From Hydractinia symbiolongicarpus (lineage: Eukaryota; Cnidaria; Hydrozoa; Anthoathecata; Hydractiniidae), in NCBI RefSeq assembly GCF_029227915.1, contig NC_079882.1, positions 19,170,501 through 19,234,500 of the forward strand: 64,000 bases of DNA, written 5' to 3'. A program made the position numbers and the translations under genes. Of this stretch, positions 54,254 to 64,000 are shown piece by piece. Numbering within the stretch: the first letter of the stretch is position 1; each line of letters opens with the position of its first letter. The notes under the pieces are model-generated. The model was not told where the DNA came from. It saw nothing but the letters and a program-made list of their open reading frames with translations, and did no database searches.

Positions 54254-57200
54254 TTACATCATGGCGCAAATGAGCGAACACAAGAAGACAACACTCGTCG
54301 TAGCCTTAATCCATCTTCCCGTCGAGTCTTTTCCGACCAATACACGAAGTCTGGGTACGTCATCTGTAATCAATCGATGTCCTCCTCCTTGCTTGATAAG
54401 TTCTTTTGTTTTGATCTCGTCCTGCTTATTCTGTTTTTCAGTTTTAGATAAACTATAAATTGTGTAAAAACCAGTACTTATATCTGGACTGTAGTTTTTA
54501 CGCATCATGGCTATCGTATCATTAGAGTACTTGACGTTATTGTACAATGTAATATCACAATCGATAGACGAACTTCCGCTTGCTTTAAAAAGAAGACCAG
54601 AATTGAGAGTAAATTTAAAGTAGCCGAAAGGATCAGTCGGGGCATCAGCAATACAATTTGATAAAGCCGGAAAATATTCTCGAGCGCACAGCAATTTTGG
54701 ATAAGCGCTGAATTTCTGCGAATACAACGTCCCAACAACTATATTGGGGTTGTGTGACTTTACAACAGCAATTTTTCGATAGTCGAACGAGATCACGATA
54801 CTCTTAAGAGTTAGGTCAAGTCTTGTGATCATATCAGCAACTAGTTCTCCAGTTTTGTTGACCAAATTCGAGTCTCCAGCGAAGAATGTACTGGGTTTCA
54901 TCTAAAAAAAGCATCAATAAACCACGGGTGCAATAGACGAACATGCAATCTTCTTTTTAACTTTTTTCTGTTGATGCGGAAAAATTATGCTTAGGCAACA
55001 GTGGTTAGATCTAAGTCTTGTTAAAAAAGGTAAGAAATTCTACCATTGTAAACCAAACCAAAATATTTGGATTAAACTTTTCGATTGGCCGCATATTCAA
55101 GGCTTTTTTTATAACTAATATTTTTGTTTGTTGTAATTATTATTTTCATTTTCATTTGAAATTTAATTATGCTAAAAAAATACTAATAATTAGAGAAAAA
55201 TTATGAAAAATTTCAAATCATGCTGCAAATTCAGTTGATGAGCTACAGCGGTCGAAACTAAATTAGAATATGATCACCTAGAATAAAAGTAGATGGCGTT
55301 TAGGGCTTGTGAGTGTTAACCATATTGGCACTGATCTATACTAAAATACCTGGTCATAAAAAAATCAGCCCGAATAACAAAACTGACTTTACATATTATA
55401 TTACTGGCGAGAGGATTAAAAAATGTTTCAATTTACTTGTTCATGTACTACACGTCTTTTTTATCAGAACGCCTAAGACTGGATGTCCTTATTTTTTACA
55501 CTCTTCTAGCCTCAAATATTCATATTTTTTTGTTCTTCCGAAAAAGTTGCGAAACTGGCAATTTTTTAGTCGCATTATTTTGTTCTTAATCTATATGAAA
55601 GTTGGAATTCAGACTAAGTAAGTTCTTAATAATATCTTAATTTCTTGCAAAATCTCAGCCTCGACGTTCTTATAAATTAGGTTCCTATATAAAAAAAATG
55701 TGTAAAATATAGCCTGTTAAATGCCTAAAAACAGCCCAAATTTGACATGCTGGGGTGAACATTTATTAACGAGATAGCTATTTCATGTTTTATATACGAC
55801 TTTCAATAGTTTACTCGCACCAGGGAGTACCACGATTCTTAATATGTACCTCATAATCTTATAGGGGTAAACATTTTATAACATTAGGGGCCCTAGAAAC
55901 ATGCTAGTATAGATCAGAATTTGTTACTAGAGTGGTCAAAAGTAGTGAACCACACTGTCCGTGTGGTTCACCACTCTTAGTAACCTTCTGTTGGTGTCGG
56001 GTGAGGCATGTTTCGAAACGAAACCAAAACAAAGCAAAACATTGAATAAATGTGCTCTTAACTTTACATTATAAATTTTGTAGTCATTAATGCAAAGAAA
56101 ATATATCCACAGATTGGTGCTTCCCACATTTAAAATCAATTATCTACCATATTAATACAGAGAAAGCGCCTTACATGATATCAGGACATGTCGAGTTAAG
56201 ATAAAATGGTAGTAAGCAAAAACAAATAAAAAAGATAAGGCAAACCTCTAAATAATGCAACAAGCCAGTATCTTTTGTAGCCTTTAAAATTTCTTCTAGC
56301 AAAGGAATCTTTCTTGGCTTGTCGTAAGTGTATGTTTTTCCACCTTTTGAATAAAAATAAAAATCAAGGAATTGCAGGAAGTTTGGAAATAAAAAGACTT
56401 TCTCAATCCGGAGATGAGAAAACCTGTGTAAACGCAAAACATTTTTCAAGCTAAAGCTTGATGTGCAAAAAATATAAACCACCAACCTGCGACATATGTT
56501 GTTGTTAAATTAAGTAGCTGTAATTCTTCATATGTGCTTTCCCAGATTATTTTGCTCACTCCCGTCAATTTCTATAAAAATACCCATTTTTTATGTTTAT
56601 AACACGTCTTTTTTATAAACAGCGCTTTTTTGTGTTGCCTAAGAATTTGTCGATTCGATGCTCCCTAATTCCACATAACAAGTCAATTCACAGAGACATG
56701 AAGAATCTAATAAAAGGATTGAGTTTTTAATATTTTTTTTCGTGTGTTTATAAAGTAAAAAAAAGTTGTCTAGGTTGTATAAAGGATTGATAAACGGAGG
56801 CCTTTAGTGTTATTTAAAATGTTTACAATTTTAGTCTAATAAAAGTGATTCTAATAAAAAGTGAAGTGAACATTTTGGTAGAAACTGCGAGTGCTTTAGC
56901 TATATTAATAATTTTGTGTCAATTATAAAAAAAAATGTACACTTAATTTTGTTAAAAATGCTTCGTTTCGCATTTTGATATTGTTAATAAAATGGCTACG
57001 TCACCTTCGTTAAAATTATCACAAATATAATTTTTTACTCCGCAAAATGACTTCTTAGGTTAAATAAATCATATTTGAAATAGTTGGAAGAGTTCAACCT
57101 ACAAGGGTGCATCCACCAAAGAAAGAAAGAACTGAGCATCAGAATCTTCAACAAAACACCTTTCCAGATAAGTACAGAGAACCAGACACTCTTTTTTTAT

Positions 57201-58302
57201 GTAACATGTCCTTCATCAGGTGTGCAAATGTCACATCGGAAATATTTCGTAAAATAACAAAATTTTTTAAACGCATATGAAAAATCTAGGAAAAGTGAAT
57301 GACTCAAACAAATGCTTGATAATTTAGTGGGCTCACAATTTTTGTTTGTTTGAACATTTAAGACATAAAATTCCTTAGGGTTAATTTAAGTCCTCGAAGT
57401 GAAGTTTTTCAACGGTAACACCAATAATAAGTTTAAAGTTCAAGTTCTACCTCAGTATTGTCATCATGAAAGACAACAAGTTTGTTATCCTTTGTTTTGT
57501 AAATATCCAACTCAAATCCATCAGCTTTGACGTCTACCGCACTAAGAATACCGTCATATGTGTTTTCTTGGTACAATTTGGGTTGCCCGCGATGTGCGAT
57601 AATCAATGGCTTTACTTTTGAATGGTACACATGATCTTTAGGGATACTATTGAAGCGTAGGTTTGGACAACTTTTCGGTATGATAGCAGCTATGGAAGAT
57701 ACACACAGTAGTCGTATAATAGCGTAAGTGAAACAAAGATCTTTCTCAGCTTCTCCATAAAGTATTCCTTTGTACCCCTCATTCTTAATAGATAATTAAG
57801 AATTCTAAGGGCGAGTATATGTTTTTAGCATAACAAATATGGTCCAAGTTATCGTGGAAATTTTCCACAAATTAATATTTTTTATTATTATAGTTTCCCA
57901 TTCGAAACATTCGAGGAAAAGGGTACAAACGAAAAAATGAGGTTTGCACCGTAGATATTCGTTCCTTCCTAGTGTTCCCCTCAAATCATTGGGAAGGAAG
58001 TCTTTAAAAAGTGTAAATACTAAAATTATGTCATTGCTTAAATATTTTAGTATTAAAGCTGTCTGGAACATTCTATATTATACAAAAAACGTGTTGCCTA
58101 ATCAGCTTCATGCATTCAATATCCACGTAGGGAAATTTGCCCTAAAACTCACACAAACGAAGCACAACGCCTAAATTTGGACTAAAGTAATATTTTTTTA
58201 ATTGTACTAATACAATTAAAATATGTATAAAATTGATATTATACCTGTTATCCCACACGCTAAAATAACTAACAATATACTTGAATCCATTCCAACTGCC
58301 AT
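54254..58302 (-). CDS. Secreted glycerophosphodiester phosphodiesterase, 5 exons
   Basis: A 375-aa TIM-barrel GDPD enzyme that hydrolyses glycerophosphodiesters to glycerol-3-phosphate and an alcohol. Exons: 58302-58245, 57689-57451, 56571-56487, 56343-56246, 54901-54254 (1,128 nt). Exon 1 encodes a signal peptide (SSILLVILACGIT), so it is probably secreted or surface-bound. Catalytic residues: H52, R53, E61 (HRGQPKLYQENT), E79, D81 (FELDIYK), H94 (VFHDD), and E160-x-K162, a motif created only when exons 4 and 5 are joined (LHYLE + MKPSTF), which supports the model. The protein ends in a hydrophobic stretch (SVVFLCSLICAMM), possibly a GPI-anchor signal. Exon 4 uses the acceptor TTCAAAAG. The subfamily is not resolved. 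Confidence 0.9.
55656..55676 (+). repeat. Dispersed motif copy in GDPD intron 4
   Basis: CAGCCTCGACGTTCTTATAA matches the motif at 9401-9422 and, less well, 6959-6982. The surrounding 200 bp is rich in GTTCTTA-type words as at 9.2-9.4 kb, so these are probably ends of one dispersed repeat family. Confidence 0.45.
55945..55971. other. Perfect 11-bp hairpin in GDPD intron 4
   Basis: GTGAACCACAC and GTGTGGTTCAC pair perfectly around a 5-base loop (TGTCC). No mature RNA or known element can be assigned; it may be the centre of a foldback element. Confidence 0.5.
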
Positions 58303-60756
58303 TTGTTATGTGGAAATCGTGTAAGTTTACACCAGTTGATCTCCAATTTTTTTGACGTGTGTAAAGAGCAAAAACACGGTTTACAACATCAACATTAAAC
58401 GATCAAATTACGAATTCTCGAGTGGCATATAGTTTTTATCAATAAGAATCAATAAGTATGCTATGTTTTTCTTTTTAATGATGCTAAAACTCCAGCACTT
58501 TCTGGGTATACAAATAAAGACGTGATAAGATCTTAAGTAGTTAATCATAATGATCTCTACGGGGAAGTGGGCTAGCTCTGATTCCCTATTGCGATGAAGA
58601 AAAAAGATTGATCGTGGCGGATTACACAAGACAACGTGTATGAGAAAGCTTATTATGTTAGGTGCGGAAATCCTTGGGAATGTCCTCATTTAACTGAATT
58701 GAGTCATAAGCCTTTAGTCTTGCCATGTAGGACATTTTCTCGATTACCCAAACAACTTGCACATCAAAGATTTTAAAACGGTTCGGTTTAATCCAAAACA
58801 CGGGATATATTATCAGCCAATATTTTTATCACTTAAAGGAATTTTCGTCACTTTCTTTAGACGCCCGAAAAAAAGAATTAGCCATTTTCTAACCAAACAA
58901 GAGTATCAAGACACCTAGACTACATTGACTAAAAAAAGGTGAATTCTTTCGTATTTTAAAAGGTTTGCAATTTTGAAGGTTCATATAAAATTATAAGTTA
59001 TAAGAAATAATATAAAATATTAGTAAAAAGTGAAACACTGATATTTGGCGGGAAACTTCAGAACTTTGATGATTTTTATTTGCTTGTTCTAGCCACCAGC
59101 TTAAATAAAAAAAAATTCATTTGTTTGGATAACCGAGGCGTACCTCGACATTGGGGAAGAATAACTTGCGCATAACAAAAACAAATCAGATATGATTGGA
59201 ATTAACTCTGCCATTGATAAGGGAAAGTGAATTATTGATGAGGCTACAACTTCAGATATAGTACAGATCATGTCACGAGGATATGGAGTTGTATGTATAA
59301 AAATTAACGTACACATACGGAGGAGGAAGCTGTCAGGCGGAAGTAGGTAATTGTGACATCCCTGTAAGCCACCTTTCGTCAAAGTCCATTGTAAATGCAG
59401 TATATATTTAATAATGTCATTCTTGCTTTATCAACTATTCAATTCACACCATTTTCAAAGTCAAGATCATTATATATTTGTCCTAGGAGAATAAAATAGA
59501 GTTTTGTCACGTCCAATATGGTGATGTGTTTTTTTTCACGTGATAAACGCACATTGTGTAATGTCAACAAATGCATTAGATAGATAAGATAATTATTGCC
59601 GTTAAGAATGCAAGTACAATGTTACTAAAATAAAATAAAAATAAATTGGCCGGGGGAAGTGAGAGCGCATATCGTCTTATCACCAGGCCCCGTTAATACT
59701 TAAGCTATTCACAGTTTATGTCTTTTATAAAAAAAGGAAAAATATAAAATTAAACATAGACACAAGGCTTCAAAAATTCCAAAAATTAAGTTACGTCATT
59801 TAGTATATACTGATATTCACTTTAAAATTATTATCTAAAATTGTGTTCCACAACAGTGGTCCACTAGTTCCTATGGAATAGGCATTCACTTTTAGAGTTG
59901 TTTTTTGATAAAGTTATCTTTTTAATACCTCGTGTAGTGATACTATAATCATTGTGTCTCCAGGTAATTGGATGCGTTATCAAAGCAATTCGTCTGTAGT
60001 GCATGTTTATTATAAACAACACAAAATTTAAACTGTGCTTCAATGTTACTTAGATTTCTGTTTTCACATGGTTTGTGGATCAGTTAGCTGGTGCGCCAAT
60101 CAAATCAGATTTTGTCGGATGTTCTATTCAAATTTGGAGTTCTCGTATTGAAGAATGGTGGGTCAAGTAGTCCATAGAACGGGAGGAAACTGAGATGCGG
60201 GGGTTCTAGGGATTACAGCAACTTGGTCATCAACCACCAAAATTATAGTTTCCTATTTTTTTTACTTTTGTGAAGAATAAATGGAGTAACTGCTAAATTT
60301 AGCTTTTCACTGTTTTTTTTAGCTATCAATAAGTTCCGCAAGAATTCTACATATGAGCTTATTAAAAATATTAAAATCGTAAAAAGAAAATTCATAAAAA
60401 TATTTCTTAAACTATTCCTGACCAATTTGCTATATGCTATACATAAGATATAAGAATGCAAGTACGTAACGGGAAGTTTTAACGAATGGCTGTTCCTCCC
60501 CTCCGACTGTAACTATGTTACATTACCGCTAGAGATACGTATAGAATTGCTAACTTGCTTGCCTACCACACAAGCTGATTAGCACCAAATTGGCTGACAA
60601 TACTACATTTAAACATTATGATTACAAGCCGATTGCGCTACCCTTACACAATACCCAACTGAATGAATATGTGAGTACAGTATTTACGTAATCGATGCGA
60701 TAGAGGCGGGTTAAAATGTACATAAAAAAATTAAATTAAAAGAATCTAGCAAGAAA
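58303..60756. other. Intergenic, nothing recognised
   Basis: About 2.5 kb between the GDPD start and the TSEN34 stop. The open frames at 58408-58689 and 59101-59382 have no recognisable content. A GC-richer segment near 59648-59695 (GGCCGGGGGAAGTGAGAGCG) stands out from its AT-rich surroundings but has no assigned role. Confidence 0.45.
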
Positions 60757-61758
60757 TTAAGTCTTCATGTGGGTCCAACTTAAAGATACAAACGACACAG
60801 AAGAACAGTCGCTGTTTACCGTTGCCAAGACAACAGTCTTCTTTACAGATGCTGCTAAGCGCCCATAACAAATTGTCTCTTTTGAAGTTAAATGCCTGTC
60901 TGTGTCCATAACAAGTACTATATAAAAAGAATGGTACCTAAGTGGATCGCCTGGGTAGACAAGGTAGTCTCCACCAAATTTGGAAGCAGAAGTGACATAA
61001 TAACCTTTCGTCCAGAAATCTTTAAAAACGCTATAGCACGCTTTTTCGCGCCATGTTCGAGGATAATTAAATTCGTGTTGAGCAATTTGATTTACATTTG
61101 CAGCACACGTTGGTATATGCACACGAACTGCTTGCTGGTAATAAACTAAATCCTGATCAGATAAAGTAATAGAGGTCCAGTCATCTTCAGAATTATTGTC
61201 TGATTGTGTATTAAAACTTGTGGCATTTTCTATAGAACGTGCATTATTTAAAATTTTACTAGTCTCCGAAATTGTGTTTTTTATTTCGTTATTACCATCA
61301 TTTGTAGTAGTGTCTGATTCATCATTGTGCTGCATTTGTAGTGTCCTTGTTTCTTTTCTTCTCGTTTTTTTACTAAATCCATAAAACACTTTTTCTTTTT
61401 TCATTTTCTCAAATTTAAACAATCTAATCTGATCTCTTTCGTTTTCTTCGCGTTGTTTGTGAAATTGCACTGCATCAACAAACCTGTCCTGTTTCCTTTC
61501 AAAATAATTTTCTGCTGTAGCGATTTTTGCAATTCCCATCGTGCAACATAAATGCACTTCTTCGGGTAATAAAATTAATGGCAAAGAAGTAATGTTGGTT
61601 TGCCATGGTTTTCGAGGTAATGAACCAATCAATGCACCACATATCCTATGTTGGGTTCGTAAATTGTACACATGGTCTGCATTCCAAACAAAGTATTTTC
61701 CAGAGATTTCTGTTATTAAAATCAAGTCCTCTTTTTGTGATTGATTTTGCAGATTCAT
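60757..61758 (-). CDS. TSEN34: TSEN34, catalytic subunit of tRNA-splicing endonuclease
   Basis: A 333-aa nuclear endonuclease subunit that cuts the 3' splice site of intron-containing pre-tRNAs. The N-terminal domain has the family signature SLPLILLPEEVHL (residues 58-70). A Lys/Glu-rich and Asn/Ser/Thr-rich linker (about 85-200) follows. The C-terminal nuclease domain has FGGDYLVYPGDPLRYHSFYI with the catalytic triad Y268, H276 and K307; their spacing of 8 and 31 matches the human protein. ATG 61758 is chosen; the frame extends four codons upstream to a TTG, and a TTTATTTAG acceptor-like site lies just above it, so a short upstream exon is possible. No intron interrupts the visible frame. 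Confidence 0.93.
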   Translation of the reverse strand: MNLQNQSQKEDLILITEISGKYFVWNADHVYNLRTQHRICGALIGSLPRKPWQTNITSLPLILLPEEVHLCCTMGIAKIATAENYFERKQDRFVDAVQFHKQREENERDQIRLFKFEKMKKEKVFYGFSKKTRRKETRTLQMQHNDESDTTTNDGNNEIKNTISETSKILNNARSIENATSFNTQSDNNSEDDWTSITLSDQDLVYYQQAVRVHIPTCAANVNQIAQHEFNYPRTWREKACYSVFKDFWTKGYYVTSASKFGGDYLVYPGDPLRYHSFYIVLVMDTDRHLTSKETICYGRLAASVKKTVVLATVNSDCSSVSFVSLSWTHMKT

Positions 61759-64000
61759 ACTATCTAACAACCAGTCTAAATAAATAAATAAATAAAAAAC
61801 ACGCTACATTGGTTTTTAATAAACATAATACATGTAAATATTGGTCAAAGGCCTTCCCTAAGTGCCCCAAACGTCATATGGATTTTTTTTTAAAAAAATC
61901 AATTTTCTTAACATCAATTTTGGCCAAAATACTTGTGAATTCCATAAATAACTTTTGTGACAAATTTTGAGTATTTTACTACATTTTGTGGGATTTTAGG
62001 AAATCTCCCAGTATTGAATTTTAACAAATATAACAATTCTTTAGTTTGCTCATCTAAGAATTGAATGATAAAACTATTTCCTCTCAACAATTTTGACATA
62101 TATACCATTTTTTAATGTAAAAGTATACGGTGTTGAGGTTGTGCCAAGCGTTAAAAAATTATTATTATATCCCTGGCAGTCACCATGACTGCCAAGAGTT
62201 TAAAATGGCCAGCCAAATTGCTTTTTTTGGTGAATTTCCAGAATCTTATGATGTTATATTTCTACCTGTATTTAATAAAGATAAGATCATTCTTAAACTA
62301 CAAAACTTTACACATACCAAGATATCATCAAAAGCATAAATCTACGCAGTGCTTAAAAGTATCGATATTCTGAAAGTTTGCAAGACATTCCAAATATTAA
62401 GTTATGCTTACTACCCTATTACATCATCAATAATGATGTCATAAGGTCAGCTGAAAATCTTTTAAGCTCAATATCTTGAGAGCGAAAAAAGTCTAAATTT
62501 AATTTTTTTTCCAAAAATGTATATAATATTTTATGTTTTGGCTACCCCTAATTTTTGTTTGACAGTATTAACTTTTTATCAGGGCTCTGAAATAAAAGGT
62601 ATAGCTATGCTCTTGATAAACAATGTGCATATATTTTTTTGTTATGCAAATTTCGGAAGCGTATTCTTCTTTATCGAAGGCACAATTAGTTGCTGATCAA
62701 CTTGACCATTCATTTTTGTATCCGGTCAAATGTCAAATTTTAGCAGTCAATGATGGTTGTTATATTTTAAGCACTGGCTAAAAAACATTTTTCTTTTTTC
62801 CTTATTTTGTGAGTAATGAAAGTTATATACATAATTTAAAGTAAAAGGTTTGCATGCATAAAAATAGTATGTGCAAATGTGCTCATTAACTCATGTAGGG
62901 CACACAAAACCTTGTACATAAAAAACTTAATTTGCAATGCTAACCCTTTGCAGCAAATGATATTATTTTTGGAATTATTGCCAACTAAACAACAACCTTG
63001 TAGGGATTAACTCATGACCTCCTAGACAAGTTAAATGTTCTACAACTCAGGATCCCTGGTTTGCAAGTTGAGCCTAACTGGTAGTAATATACAGCTAACT
63101 AGTTTTTTTATAATTCTTCCTGTAATAGTAGTAGTGGTGATTTATATTTTGTAGTCTTAACAGACTAAGTTTTATTAGTGAAGCTTTAACTGCACCTTTG
63201 CAAAGGTAATTGAGGGATCCCACAAATCAGTATTAGTTAAAATAGTGTCCCATAAGCAGTACACATGATGGTAACAAGGTTTATTACATAGGTTTAAGAT
63301 GGAAGTTGTTGAATCTGTTACTAAAGAATTTCACAGGATGATAAAATTAGCTATAGAGAATAAGACTGTTCTGCCTGGATTGCGAAAACGGCCTGTTTAT
63401 AAACAAGACGGTCCGAATATGTACACATGACCCAGTTATGTTTTTCTTGCCCTGATGATGTTGTGCTGACTAGATTTTAGCGCTGATATATATAACGGCT
63501 GACTTAGGCAGGCTGTGATTGGCATTTTCTTCAAACTTTTGTGAATAAACCATTGACAAATTATTGTCCCATGCCTTTTCTCTCTGCAAGATACTGAAAC
63601 ACCATTAAAAACTAGGCATGGCGAAAGTATGTAATTTTTCTCTGCAGGATAAAACACCATTGAAGTTAGACAGGGTAAAAAAAAAGTTTTGATGTTATTC
63701 TTAGTATAAACTTCTCTTGTGAGTACATTTCAACATAATATACTTTGAAGTAACTAAATTTCACGGAACTAGATTTTGCGGATGGGTTGGTTCATTTTTA
63801 TTTTTTGCAGGAATTTAATTCTGGGGATGACCTAAATTATCAATTATTAAGCTTAAGCCCGATTATGCTCATTCTAAGAGTGAGAAATAATATTAGCCTG
63901 TCATACATAAACCGGCTGCCCTGATTATGTTCATTCTATTAGTGCTAAATAATATTTTTAACTGTCGTACATAAGTGTCAAATAATATAAAAAGTGTCGT
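61759..64000. other. Right flank, no recognised gene
   Basis: No coding region can be assigned in the last 2.2 kb. A hairpin at about 62172-62194 pairs TGGCAGTCA with TGACTGCCA. Minus-strand TGAGTTAATCC near 63003-63013 is only a weak B-box match. A 43-codon frame at 63299-63430 is treated separately. The TSEN34 promoter should lie at the left edge. Confidence 0.45.
63299..63430 (+). CDS. Short unassigned open frame
   Basis: A 43-residue frame from ATG 63299 (MEVVESVTKEFHRMIKLAIE...) to TGA 63430. It has charged, helix-like composition and is followed by no obvious donor. It is too short to assign and could be chance or the first exon of a gene running out of the window. Confidence 0.15.
   Translation: MEVVESVTKEFHRMIKLAIENKTVLPGLRKRPVYKQDGPNMYT

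Noticed and set aside
59101-59382. 93-codon minus-strand frame
   Set aside because: No family resemblance, and no splice sites or flanking exons.
62995-63090. tRNA-like SINE on the minus strand
   Set aside because: Only a weak B-box match (TGAGTTAATCC); no convincing A box.

Overview
The window looks like nuclear DNA of an early-branching animal, most likely a cnidarian. It is AT-rich and its conserved genes are split into many short exons with GT/AG introns. It carries ZMYND10 (needed for motile cilia in animals) and a short intronless class A GPCR, and its introns are full of DNA transposons and tRNA-derived SINEs. The phylum is an inference from gene content; no ribosomal or mitochondrial marker is present.

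Layout. (1) 0.57-6.66 kb: two autonomous-type DNA transposons side by side. The first is an apparently intact PIF/Harbinger element (568-3680) with perfect 47-bp inverted repeats, a TTA target duplication, a DDE transposase and a convergent two-MADF DNA-binding protein. Ninety-three bases further on lies a pogo/Tigger-type element (3777-6658) with a broken transposase and a divergently transcribed, intact HIRAN-like protein. (2) 6.66-9.46 kb: no recognised gene; contains a ~124-bp tandem repeat. (3) 9.46-18.13 kb, minus strand: histidyl-tRNA synthetase in 14 recognisable exons, with an in-frame upstream start that could encode a mitochondrial presequence, preceded by an intronless ACC-synthase-like PLP enzyme. 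(4) 19.4-46.5 kb: a head-to-head pair only 93 bp apart, TSR1 (minus, 24 exons, 792 aa, 40S ribosome maturation) and ZMYND10 (plus, 16 exons, 431 aa, dynein-arm preassembly). Their introns hold several MITEs, a decayed Tigger element and SINEs. (5) 46.5-52.2 kb: no gene seen. (6) 52.2-53.1 kb: intronless 7TM receptor (plus). (7) 54.3-58.3 kb: secreted glycerophosphodiester phosphodiesterase, five exons (minus). (8) 60.8-61.8 kb: tRNA-splicing endonuclease subunit TSEN34 (minus, intronless here). (9) 61.8-64 kb: nothing recognised.

The exon models of TSR1, ZMYND10 and GDPD were assembled by hand. Each sums to a whole number of codons from ATG to stop, with consensus splice sites. HARS lacks a recognised last exon. 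Three host genes concern translation (HARS, TSR1, TSEN34), but they share no evident regulation. Nothing here is a clear new defence or metabolic system. The most unusual items are the HIRAN-like passenger gene in the pogo element, the dual-start HARS, and the ribosome/cilium gene pair on one short promoter.
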